Origin: Toxotes chatareus | Taxonomy: Eukaryota > Chordata > Actinopteri > Toxotidae | Length of the DNA stretch: 64,000 nucleotides | NCBI GenBank assembly: GCA_016801885.1 | Contig: CM028884.1 | Span: forward strand, 12,353,711 to 12,417,710 | Direction of reading: 5' to 3' | Part shown: positions 51,420 to 63,400 of the stretch, piece after piece | Numbering within the stretch: the first letter of the stretch is position 1 | How the letters are laid out: each line of letters starts with the position of its first letter | Made by a program: the position numbers and the translations under genes | The notes under the pieces: model-generated | Databases searched by the model: none | What the model saw: only the letters and a program-made list of their open reading frames with translations | Told to the model about the DNA's origin: nothing

Positions 51420-52552
51420 AAATTTTACTCCCCTTATTACTCTAATCCTTCAATTATTATTTACACATCGAACATAATTTGGATATGACATTGAAAATAC
51501 ACAGCTCAGTCAACACAATATGTCCATGTCATTTATGTATATTATAATTAAACGTACATGATCCATATTCTGTGTATAACAAGTGCACTGAATACATGCA
51601 GTTACTGTGAAGCACTGACAGGCTGTATTCATTTCAGACCACCAGGTGGAGGCAGAGTTACAGTAATATGTGACAGGTGTGGCCTTAACTTTTGAAGTTC
51701 TTTAGAGGAAATTATCAGTTCATTCACCAATGCCAGGATGTCTTGGTAAATGGGTGAACATCCTGTTAACAGTGTTCACAACAACACTTTTGTGAAATGC
51801 ACTTTTTGGAGAAGAGGTGCATTTCACAAAAGATCTTTATGTTGCAAGAGCTGTTCTGCTGACATGCAACGAGTTACATACAAATACACCAGGCACAATC
51901 ATTTCCAGTGCTCAGCTCTGCCTGATAGTTTAACTGTGTACTAAACTGCATGTTTGCCAATACAAAATTGAGATACTAGTGCAAGCTTACTGCAAAACTA
52001 CTTGTTATACACATTTAACACAATTTATGCATTTACAAGCAATAAAAAATATGCTGAATGTAAGATTTTTTGTATTGATGGCCAAAGAACTAAGAAAAAA
52101 AAAACAGTGTTATGAACTCAGCAGCAATGTGTCTCTCCATATAAAATGCCCCTGCTACTTAGGCTGATTAACAAACTTTAATGTGGACAAATTGAACTTT
52201 CTACAAAGGACATATTCTCGAAGAACATCATTTGTTGAACTTTTTCTCTGAATACCTCTATTTCTCCACATGCACTGAAAAATGAGCTTCCTCTGAGGAA
52301 CACTCCTTATCTATGCTTAGAGAGCTATATGTGTCATTCTGGTGCTGACACAGATGATTCAAGTTGGTGTGTATTTCTGTGTAAACGGGCCATAGGGTTC
52401 AGAGAAGAGATGCCTAATCCTACAATACTGACCAGGAGCTCCACAGGACGGTTGAAAGCTCAGTACTGAAAGCTGGAGTCAGAGTCCTCTAGTTGCTACA
52501 TCAGCTTTAGAGGGTTTTAAAATGAAACAAACGTTGAGAATGATTTCTCTGG
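50849..52552. other. intergenic stretch between receptor copies 2 and 3
   Basis: It contains a (CTGT)n run (50930-50952) and the compound CT/GT microsatellite. The parts at 51210-51625 match 48160-48540 downstream of copy 2. No coding exon supported. Confidence 0.6.
51315..51417. repeat. compound (CT)n(GT)n microsatellite
   Basis: CT units with two TTTC interruptions followed by about 17 GT units; duplicate of 48261-48335. Confidence 0.95.
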
Positions 52553-55500
52553 TTATTTGTCTACATGTTCTTCTCTCTCCCCACTTCTCTGCTCTGAAAA
52601 CAAAACATCAGGCTGCCCCACTGCATTTTGAAATGCCTGGTAGTCGTTATCCACTCCATGAAAGCTGTGTAAACCAGCAGGCAAGCGGCTGTAGCAGGGA
52701 TTTTCATCACATACGATAGCCTCTTCGCTATTTCCATTTGGCTCTGTAGCACCACTGACCCAATCATCGAAACTCTCGCATCCAGCCCCAATTCTGGACA
52801 CAGGATCACATGATGCATCTGTGTTGGAGTCACTAGAGGTAGAGGACAAACTGGAGTCCTCAGCATAAGAAAATCTCCCAGAATCTGGATTGCACTGTCG
52901 ACATGACATATCTGTTGGAATAAGAGATGAAGCCACTGATGATAAATTAGGAAGTGGACAAGCTGGTACCTGCTGGTCAGGACAGGTCACCATGTCACCC
53001 TCAATAGGCTGGTATGCAGAGTCACCAACCATGTCAGCCGGGGTCTGGACTTCAGAGCTGTCTGTCATTTTCTGATGTGGGTAGCTGGGAATGCGAATGG
53101 AATAGCTCATGTTTTCAAAGTCAGTGGATCCAGGATCATTGTTTGAACTTGGATTGTAGGGAGCGGAGAATAAACCACTCGCTTCGTTTGACTCTCTAAG
53201 CTGATTGGTGGTCACTGATGTTACTGGCCTGAGCAGTGGGAAGGCTTTACCAAGGGCATCCTGAACACCAGCCTTGATGTCAACAGGTTTTGTATTAGTA
53301 TGTGTGTGAGAAGAAGAGCCAGCACTGATTCCACTGCTTTGCTGACGGCTCCCACTGTTAGTGTCTGTCAGTGACCCCGCTGACCTGAATACAGTGAAAC
53401 AAACATTCCATTTAAAACCGCGACTTAGATAATGAATCAACATGATCAACCCAATGTATAGATGGTTGCTGAATCCTTTAAAGCAAAAGCAAACAATGAC
53501 ACCAGCATACACACAAAAAATATAAATGTCTCTTATTTGCGATGCACCAGTACAGCCATACTAACCATGGTTTAGTGTTATTTAAAGCAGCAGAAACAGT
53601 GGAGATAGATGAGAGGCTGATTTCTGACAACTTTAAAATCTGCAACAAAAAGGATGAAGACAATTAAAAATCTCCAGGCCTGAAATGTTTTAGTTAAATG
53701 AAACAATTTGAAAAAATACTTAATAATATAATAGTATAACAACGTTATATTTCATATGTCATTGCTATTTTTTTTTTTTTTTTTTTGACCAACATCAAGT
53801 TTACATCACTGGGTGTCTTACCTGTTCTTCACCTGGGCGCATATCAAAAAGTTTTGGATTCGGACATATGGCCACTGTATCCAAACACTTTGCTTTGAAG
53901 CTAAAATTAAGCGAACAAATAAATCAACAGACATACATCTACACTGCAATACATGGATAATTACAGTATTGAACGGAAACAGCTTTATGGTATTTAACTA
54001 ACATGGAAGCATTGCTTACCTGTTGTAACAGCCAAATGCAGCACTAGTGATAATGACTGCAGCAAAAGTCAAGCTGATAATGACAACCAAGTGCCAGATG
54101 TGAGGGGAGGCAGCTGTAAAAAATTAAATAAATAATAAAATAAGGATTTGTTTTCCTTTTTTTTTTTTTTTTTTTTTACAACTTTTCATTTACCCACAAT
54201 TTTAATTCATTTTTATTTAACAGAAGATGTACATTGACACAGTGTACTGAATACCTTATTTTGCTTTGAGATCTAGTGTCAGATCCATCTGACAATCAAA
54301 ACTGATGTCAGAAAAAGGTCATACATGGATACTACAATTTTTAGTGAGGTTTATTGAACAACAAACTGTATATGGAAAAGTGAAAGATGAAGAAAGATGT
54401 AAAAGATTCTCAGTGTGCGTAGGAAATTCCAGCCAAGATAATGGCCATTACTTTTCAGTGACCATATTCGTGTTTAGAATATACAGAAATTTAAAATCAC
54501 CCGGAAGAAAACATGAAAGCGCTTAGTTCTGGACAAAGACTGAAGGATAAACACAGTGTTCAAGAATGTCCTAATGTCTTTGTGAAAAACAGTAGCAAAA
54601 TGTTTGTTGAGCAGAACTGTGGACATCACCTTCTTTCATCACCATACAAGGAGGAATATACTGCTTGAAAAGAGAAAAAGACTTACGAGTTGTGAATTCC
54701 CACTCGTTGCTACTGTCGCTGAACTTGCCACTCCAATCAGTGTAGCTCTTCACACTGACCATATATGTTGTGCTTGGCTCCAAATTGTGACGAGATATTT
54801 CATGGAATTTCAGTCCATTAATGGTAGCTGGTTTGACAAATTCAGAGACCTGGTATGAAGAAACAAGAAATCAAATGCTCATGCCTATGTCTACATCTCC
54901 AGGACAAATGACCTCAGTGTGGTTCCGTGTCTGTGACATTGCTCCTACCATTTCTGTGTCTCCTTTTTTATGGTACGTCACATTAGCTTTCAAGGCATCA
55001 CCAAAGAAACCCATTGTGTTTGTCTTCCACAAGACTCGAAAACTACCGTTGACCTCTTCCACTGAGATGATTGTTGGGGTTTTGGGTTTTACTGTAGAGG
55101 AATGGAGATAAGAACAGGTAAGAGGAAAGAACCTTAATCAGCCTCCATCCTGTGTTGCATCAATTCACTGTTACTCTGGCTTTGGATGTTTCTAGCAGCT
55201 GCAGATTTGAGGACTTCTATTCAAAAAAAGACAACTTACTGCTTTCTGTGATGTTGATGATCTTGGACTCCATTCTTTGGCCTTCTTTCCAAACCACTGC
55301 TGTAAAAGACTCCCCTTGAACAAGTCTCATTTGGACAGAGCAGCAACACTGTCCACTTTTACACTGATTGGGAGTACAATGCTTCATCCTGTGGAATAAG
55401 ACAACAATACACAACGTGCTCTTAATATGTCACATCTATATTTCTGGCTTCTGGCGTCTTTGATGTAACATATCAATCAATACACTGACTAAAAAAAGCA

Positions 55501-55919
55501 CGACTCACCCATATCCGTCATTGCTCTGGAGAGTCAAGTTGTATAAGGAGCAATTCTTTGCTTCAAAGTAACAACACATATGATTCTCAAGGTCGTTGGT
55601 GCAGTCAAGATTTGAAAATGTTTTATTTTCTGCATGAGACAGACATTAATTCACAAGCCATGAGAAGGAACGTTATTACATTGCCTGATCGAAAGCTGAG
55701 TCCGAATCCAATGAACTGTACGCACCAGAGAGAGGTAACGCAGTAGATATGATTCCCATAAGAGAAAGCGGGATCAAGCACATCCAGTTACAAGGTCGCC
55801 TGAAACCAAACATGTTCGTTATTTTCTTCGGTACAATGCTGCAAACCGGGACACAAAGAGAGAATTAAAAATAATAATAATAAATGTCAAATGACCTATT
55901 TAACTCCATTTTCCTCGGA
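52553..55919 (-). CDS. il4r-like: interleukin-4 receptor alpha-like receptor, copy 3 (truncated tail)
   Basis: Minus-strand exons: 55919-55906, 55799-55726, 55629-55509, 55388-55240, 55091-54949, 54849-54687, 54113-54020, 53900-53822, 53639-53566, 53384-52553; 580 residues. Exon number, phases and most lengths equal copy 1. The signal peptide and first domain 1 exon have diverged, while the domain 1b and domain 2 exons are nearly identical to copies 1 and 2. The membrane segment is LVVIISLTFAAVIITSAAF. The box 1 exon reads KCLDTVAICPNPKL, having lost the Trp pair of copy 1. The 74-base exon after it is unrelated in sequence to copy 1. The tail keeps NDYQAFQNAV but a TAA replaces the codon after VDK, removing about 55 residues including the terminal SGYQSV motif. 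It is probably a membrane receptor with altered signalling. Confidence 0.75.
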
Positions 55920-56959
55920 AACATCATTCAGACTCGACGCTTATCCTGGGAAAATATGCGTCTTTTTGAAGTTTGCTGCGAGTATATGACTAACTTCCTG
56001 ATTCTAGTGTGTGTCATCACAAGGGAAGTCAATTTAAGAAGAAACGAAGAATAAAAAAACACATAAAGCACGAAAGTAATTTCCCTGATTGCAGTAATAA
56101 ATATAATTTGCCCATACTGCTCAAACAGTGCACAGGGTCACTTTGGTCATTCTGTTTATAGTATTTATTATTATTTTCCTCTAATAAGTAATTTTTTCTT
56201 GGAGTCTTATCTGTATATTCTGAGTGCCTGTACCTTATTGTATCTGCTCTTTGCTGTTGTAACGGTGTAATTTCCCCATTGCGGGACTATTAAAGGTTTA
56301 TCTTATCTTATCTTATCTTATCTCTGTTCAAAAGGTGTCACAAAATTAAAAAAAAAAACACATAAGATAAAATGAGGATATATGGTAAAAACCATAAATG
56401 AAAAGAAAGAGAGAAGTTCTGCGTATTTGGTCCATTGGTTTTCTCTGGAGATGTGACAAGCACCAGCATGTTTCCACTGCTTTTAGGGATATGTCAGGTA
56501 TAAGGTTTGTCTTTTTTCAGTAACATTCACTTTCGTTTTGTGAATTTTTGGTTTCAAATGCCTGGCTGTTCATTTAAAAATCTGTAGCATTTGTCCACCT
56601 TTTGATGTACACACAGTGTTCCTCCACTGGTGTAATTTAATGCTGAGAGGGTCCCATCCAGGAAGATAGCGGAACTTATTCTCAAAATACCATAGTACTA
56701 AGTATTCGCAGCAAAACATATTTGAATTATCAAAAATAAACGCCCTATTTAAGCACGTACTGAATGTACTTCATTTATTGTGTGTACACTATTTTGTACG
56801 GTTAATGTTGCATGTCCCGCTGAAGCTTATAGAGCTTATGGACACAATTAATAGCCAAGTTGGTGAGCAGCTTGATTTAGGACGCTTTATTTTGAAAGTT
56901 CGTGGCCGGATGTAGCAGGTACCCTCGTGTCTAACCACTGCTGCTGAGCTGAGTTTAAA
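55920..56959. other. intergenic stretch upstream of receptor copy 3
   Basis: It holds the retrotransposon tail at 56190-56325 and otherwise AT-rich sequence. No coding exon recognised. Confidence 0.6.
56190..56325 (+). mobile_element. non-LTR retrotransposon 3' tail with (TTATC)n
   Basis: The segment TTTCCCCATTGCGGGACTAT, followed by a TTATC tandem tail, is a common 3' end of fish LINE/SINE copies. Only the tail is present. Confidence 0.55.
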
Positions 56960-59521
56960 ATGTCTAACGCCAGTTTTGATAAATCACCACGGGTATCAAA
57001 GGTCTGGATCGCTCTGAGGCGGCTTGACAAACACGGTTTGTAGATTTTCTGTATTTTATTTTAGTTTTTTTTCTTTCGACTTTACGATTAGTGATGAATT
57101 ATTTTTCAGCCACTGACGTCTCGCTCTCTGCGTCCGTGCCCATGGCAACAAGCCACTTAAACCCCGTTGAAGACTAAATGGAGATTGTGCGCTCGTCTTT
57201 TACTGAGGCCATGGAAATAAATAAACCCAGCGTATACACGTTATTCATAACTGTGCATGGCGTTTTTTTCTATGTACTATGGCGAATGAATAGGCAGGTG
57301 TGACTGCTAACTATCCGTGAGGGGTTAAAGAGGACACAGCAACAGCTGCATTTGACTGCTGAGTGTTATGCCTGAATCATCTCAAATGTTGTGAAGTGGT
57401 TTGTGGTTGTAACTATTGCCCCCTCTAAAGAAAAAATTTGAAAATTCTTAATAATTTATCACTAAAGACATTAGTTACCACCCTATTTAACGAGTGACAT
57501 GTTAGACAGTGGTAGCACCTCATGTTGTGTGTGTGTGTGTTGCAGATGACAGAGTGGTGGCTCTTCGAGAAGTGTCCATTCCCCCAGCGGCTGATGTCCC
57601 CACGGTCATTCAGGTTTGCAAGTGGTCCACCTGTTGCTTGTATTTTTGTACATGCACAGTATGGAATTAGCCAAAATGTACTGAGTTTGAACGATCAATG
57701 CAATGTTTATTTAGATTTCACATTTTTTACATTGCTTCTCTTTTCAGATCATCACCACTACCTTTGGACTCAATTCTTCTGATGTAATATTCAAGGTACA
57801 ACAAAAATATTGTTAAAAAAGAAAGAAAAATATGTTGTAGGTTGTAGCTGAAACTATTGATATGGGGTTAGAGCTGGATAACTTCTGCTTTCATCTGTGT
57901 GCAGATAAGGAATCACCGTGGCTGCCTGATCCCTCTGAGCAGCTCCATCTCTGCTAACAGCAAGCACATGTAAGGAGTCTTGACCTTTGGCATTTAGTTC
58001 TATATTTCTGTTCATCTATTCAGTGGGATAATTTATTAAGCACTAAGCCATGCTAACTGGTGACACGTATTTTTCACCACAGGCCTTATGTGCTTGAGGT
58101 AGCCAAGATCTTTCAGCATGGTAAGAGCGGATTCAGCTTCTGATCTCTTTGACAGTGTTTTCTTAAAGTATACCTGCCAAGGAAAAGACACATTTTTGAT
58201 GATTATAATTACTTTTATTTTTTTGTTTCCAGTGGATCCCAAGCCCAGAACCATTCCCATGACTGTGATCAACAAGAGCATGAAGACCAGGCTACAGACC
58301 ATTGACAGGAGGGTATGGCACAGGATAAATAACTGCTAGTGGTTTGGCATAGTGGCGCGGTATGAGTGATTCACACTAACTAATACAGTACTGGCACATT
58401 TATTCCCTGCCCACAGTAAAATTAGTAATTAATTAATGCTTAACTCCAGTTCTCCTAAAACAACTGATCAAAATAGCAGTTTAGTTTATTTTGTATCAAC
58501 AAGGAAATGATTGAATGCAGAAAAATACAGCTGAGAAAAATACAGAGATAAATTTTCTCACATAAGGTGGAACTTTGTCAAGTGAGAAATTAACCATGTG
58601 TTGATGATTTTGCGGTGTTCAAAGTTTTTGAGATACAATATCTTGATTTGCCTTTATCCAGTACATAAGGAAAGTGAATCTGGATACATGAAAAATAAAT
58701 GCACCATACAGACCATCCATGGCCATAATGTAAATATATTCACTTCAGTTTTCACTGTGTACTATTTCTTTGTGCCATTTTCATTTTGTCTGGACCATTT
58801 TTTACTATTATATCCTTCCAGTAAATTAATCTTTGAGATTCCAATGTTTTATAACAGATTCAGAGACTGGAGGACCTTCTGCCTCAGATCAAACTCAGGC
58901 ACAATGAAAAGCTTGGCCAGGTATTTGAACTTTCCTTTTACAGCAGTGGACACAATGTTACACATTGCACAGCCATGCTAATGAGTGTAACCTTGGCCGG
59001 TTACATATGATAATATTTACTTATTTTCTTCACGTGACAATTTGAATGGGATAGTTGGTGTAATGATTAAACAGGTATTTTACATTCATATACATTTCTA
59101 CATCCACCTCACCATGGCCTCTCTGTCCTGTCTCAGGAGATTGAATGTCTCAACCAGAAGCTGAGGTTTCTTCAAAGGAGAATGCAGGTGAGACAGTCTG
59201 ATTAAACATAATAAGTATGCAACAGTGCAGTTACAATTCTTAAGTTAATTCAGAGTTCAGGGCTTTTTGCTTAGCCTCCGTATCTGTTATGGGAATAAGC
59301 ATATCTTCCTACTGTCCAAGAACTTTGCTTATAAAACTGACAGCACTTTTATTTCTTTTTTATTTTAACTTGTAAGGAATGTTTTCAAGTATTCTCCAAG
59401 TCTCTACATTGTCTCTGCAGTTATATTTCAGTTTCATGTTTGCATACATGGTCATGCTCTGTTGCAGGTTGCAGATTCTCACAGCTGGAAGGGGTTCCTG
59501 ACCAGAGCCCCTCTGTGGTAA
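56960..59521 (+). CDS. unrecognised 180-residue protein with C-terminal coiled coil
   Basis: Nine phase-consistent exons: 56960-57035, 57546-57613, 57748-57795, 57905-57969, 58083-58120, 58233-58312, 58858-58920, 59137-59187, 59468-59521. I do not recognise the family. Residues about 28-85 (VVALREVSIPPAADVPTVI..., FGLNSSDVIFKIRN, CLIPLSSSI) look like a ubiquitin or PB1-type beta-grasp fold, by inference only. Residues about 105-165 are charged and helical with heptad-like spacing (INKSMKTRLQTIDRRIQRLE, EIECLNQKLRFLQRRMQ), suggesting a coiled coil. The C-terminus ends WKGFLTRAPLW. No signal peptide or membrane segment is seen. Intron 1 has a weak donor (G/GTTTGT). A poly(A) signal lies at 59786-59791. 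It sits about 0.9 kb upstream of ddias on the same strand. Confidence 0.75.
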
Positions 59522-60464
59522 ACCAGCAGCCATTTTTTTTTTGTTGAAAAAAAAAAGTATTTTCAGTAAATTAACTGTTATCTATCTATCTATGTATCTA
59601 TGTATGTGTCTGGCTGAAAATGTAGTGAGAACTTCAGTGTGTCAAATCTGTATAACTGAGGAACAACATATTTGGGATGCTTTTGTGTTGGGCCTCTGGC
59701 AGCCAACCTTTCATCAACAGATTGAAAAATGACCAGCTGTGACCTGTGATGTTCCCTTATGTTGTTTGTACCATGAAATGAAAGAAATAAAGGAGAGAAA
59801 CAGATATGTTTTTTTCTTTTTTACATTTACATACTACATATTATGCCACAGACTAATTCTGAGTAGAAGAGTGACAACATTTTTTGAGAGAACAAAATGG
59901 TGAATTGATCTATTGCAACATAACTGCCCAAGCAGATTAACTGATGTCATACCCTATCAGGCACTTTATTAGGAAAACCATACTAATACAGCACGGGGTC
60001 TCCCTTTACTGTCAAAATAGACTCATATTTTATTTTATTTTATTATATTTATTTATTTTGTTTGTTTTTGTGGAAAGGCTTCCTCAAGATCTTCTGCCAA
60101 TACACTGATCCACAACACAGACTCTATGATCCACATCCAGTAGGTGGCGATAACGCACCTATAAGCTGACTCGTCAACCACCAGCGAATCAAAACTAAAG
60201 AAGAAGTACAAAGTGTAAACAGCTGAGGAGACGTTAGGATTTATCTTTCTTTGTATTTCTTTCTTTTTTTTTTTTTTTTTTTTTTTAACTTTTTGTTCAT
60301 TATTACACTTTACATGTAATTAATTTTTGGTTCTGAAGTTGCTGCTTTTATAGTTAAGTTAAAATAACACTCGTATCTTTCGCGAGAAGTCTGAGTTAGC
60401 CCAATGTTAGCCTGTTAGCTGCAGTCCAGTGTCTGTGCCTCAGATGAAGCTCTGTGCAGGCTAA
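59522..60464. other. intergenic stretch and ddias 5' region
   Basis: It contains the 3' UTR of the preceding gene, a TATC-rich repeat (59579-59610), a poly(T) tract (60266-60286) and the presumed ddias promoter and leader. A seven-codon upstream frame (60444-60464) ends directly before the ddias start codon. Confidence 0.5.
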
Positions 60465-63400
60465 ATGTCTGTTAGACGGGCTCTGGTGGAGTGTGTTGTG
60501 TTGTCTGTGAAAGATGCCTGTGTGTTTTATCCCTGCTGTAAAGGCTGCTTCTCAAGGATCGATGTTGAGCGGCAGGACGCGACGAGGTAAAAACACAACC
60601 AGCCCAAAAGACTAATTTTATTTTCCCTTCTGAGGACAGTGGGTCCGTAACTTCACTGTGACTAAACATCCAAGAAACTTGTCTAAGTTTTTGAGAATTA
60701 ATTTCCCTGATTTATTATGTCTCTCTGCCAAGGGCAAATATTGGTAGCTGTGTAAAAGTTATATCTGAACAAGCTAAAAACCGAAAGTGAATCAGTTATG
60801 CCACTGGTGTATGTTACGCCTATAAAAAAATGCAAAACCTTTACCTGTAATGCAGATTAACTTTGTATAACTACTTCCTGTACACTTACACATGTACACA
60901 GACATACACAGTCATCTGCCTTCTCTGTCCATTTATCACAGATGCAGATGCTCCAAATGTGGTTACAGCTGTCTGAGGGAACAGGTTGATTACAGGTATC
61001 GTCTCTCACTGAAAGTGACACGGGACAGATGCATATTTGGAATAACAGTATTTGGAGCCTGCTTGAACCCATTCTTTGGCATCCATGCCAGTGGATTACA
61101 GAGGTAAGCAGAGGATTTTTAAAGCAAAGAAATTTAAAGGTATCTTAAACACCCTCAGCTCTGCAGGCAGTTCCTGTTGCGTAGTTGAACCACTTACTGA
61201 ACATTGTGCATACACAAGTCTGGTTTTTAAGACCTTAACCAGTTAAGTCTCAGGGTATGTTGCTCCATACATACAGTAGAATGAGATGGACCAGGTCTGC
61301 ATCCATCATTACTCCTTTGATTTAAGTTTACTTGTTGTTGTGATTAGAGTTTTCTCTTTTTGCCAGTTAAGTGAAAAGCAGTGTGCATTTTTTTGTGTTT
61401 GTAATTTTGTAGGTTGGTGGAGAACTTTGATGGACCAGTGGGAGCAGCAACCAGAGTGACGCTGTTGGCAAAAGCTGTCAAGGACTGTTTCCTTGGCAGA
61501 CATTTCATTTTTGGTATAAAGGTACTATTGCTGTTGGGTGCTGGATATCTTAATGGTCTATGCAATATATGTATCAATACTGAAACTGGTTTTTACTGTT
61601 AGATGATGACTGACAGTGGATAGTGGATTTTCTTTGGTTTCTAAATATAGTTTTGTACTATTCCAAAGAGATTTGTGTAACATGTTGGCAAACATTACAA
61701 AATCTTGACAACTTTTTCTTGCCTTTTACATCATAAGGGGTTAAATTTCTATGAAATCCCAGAAGACAGTGGTGAATCCTTAGTATCTTAAAATTTATAG
61801 AAAATCCATTGATTACTTGATTCATTTTTTTAATCAATTTGATCCTAATCAGTGTATTTGTGTATGTAAATTAGATAATACTGAGTATTTGAACTAGGGC
61901 TGCAACTAATTTCCATTCTCAACCGTCCTTGTCCTCTTGTGTCCTTAAGGTAACGGGAGCCAAAAGTGGCCTTTGTTTTGAAGGGCCTGTTGTGAATGGC
62001 TCCAGCAGTAAAGATACAGTCCAGTTTATCGCCAGTCAGATGATTCTCCCCAAAGCTGCAGGCCTGGGAGGCTGCACAGTGGTCAGCTATTATCGACTCC
62101 TTCTTCAGAAAGCTGCAGAGTATGAGCAGGGATCCACTGATCCCCGCAAAACCAGACCCCCAGAAACAAGCCTGCTCCTTATTCCTCACCATTTTCCAGC
62201 CAGCAGCTTCAATAATTCCACACTTTCTGCCTCACGCCTTTTTTCCCAGTCACTGCTAAGGTAATGCAATTAAGGAGCTAATGCTAACTGTTGTTTTCTG
62301 TCAGATAAAGCAAATTAGTCATGAATGGAAGTTTGTGAGATCGATGTAGGAAATTTGAAATCAAAGCAAATGTGCCTCAGAAAGTTTTTCCTCACTTGAA
62401 AGTGTCCTTTGGAGAAGGAGAAAATACAAATTTGAGGCACTGAAATTTCAAACCATGAACGTAAAGATGTTAAAGCTGGAAATGAGGCTGTCTCACCATG
62501 GACAGTCCAGCACATCTGCTCTCACATCGTGTCTATGTTCTATAACACTCTTCTGAAACCTACTTTAAATATTGTCTTTCTTTATATCCTCATATAAAAA
62601 CCTTATATAAAAAACAATGCTAGTTTTACATGCCTTTTATCATTATATTTCACATCTTCTTTTTCAAAAATTTCTTACTTTTGTGGCATTTCTTGACCTT
62701 TTCCTTTGTCTTGTTTTTGTCATTCTAGATCGCAGGACCAAGACTGCACCCTTAGTCCGACCCCTCCATGGCAGCAATCACTAGGACTAGTTACTTCATC
62801 AGCAGAGCAGGAGGAAGGCTGCAATACCCAGGGCAGTGGAGATGGGAGCAGCCAGCAGGCAGACAATAACAAAACACCGCATCGTGTACAGAGAGGCTTC
62901 CTGGAGAATCATAAAGCCACAGAGGAAAGAACTCTGTCACCTGTTCTTTCTTTAGAGCGCAGTTGTTATAATAGTCCATCATTTGCCAAATACCCATACA
63001 CCTCTTTTAACACGCCCATCTTGAACACTTGGCTCAGTCCCTCCCAGCCTGAGCACAGAAGGGATTCACCACTCAGCTGTAAGACAGAGGGGTTTCCTAC
63101 CAGACAGCTCTCCCAAACATTTTTGTCCAGCTCCTTGGCTTGGGAGGATTTGCCTTTCTCTGAGAGTCTTACAGAATTTGTGGTTGAGGAACACAAAGAT
63201 TTTCACATTGCTAGCAAAGCTGAGCCACATCAAAATGTGCAAAATCAGAAAGAAATGGTAAGAAACAACCTGGAAATTAGATCACAAGGCAAGAATTCAT
63301 CAATTAAATCAACGTCTGTTTTTCACAGTAACTCACAGACAGCAGAAAGCCACGCGCAGATGTTACTGGATGTCACTAATACACCGGGAGTGAACAGTGG

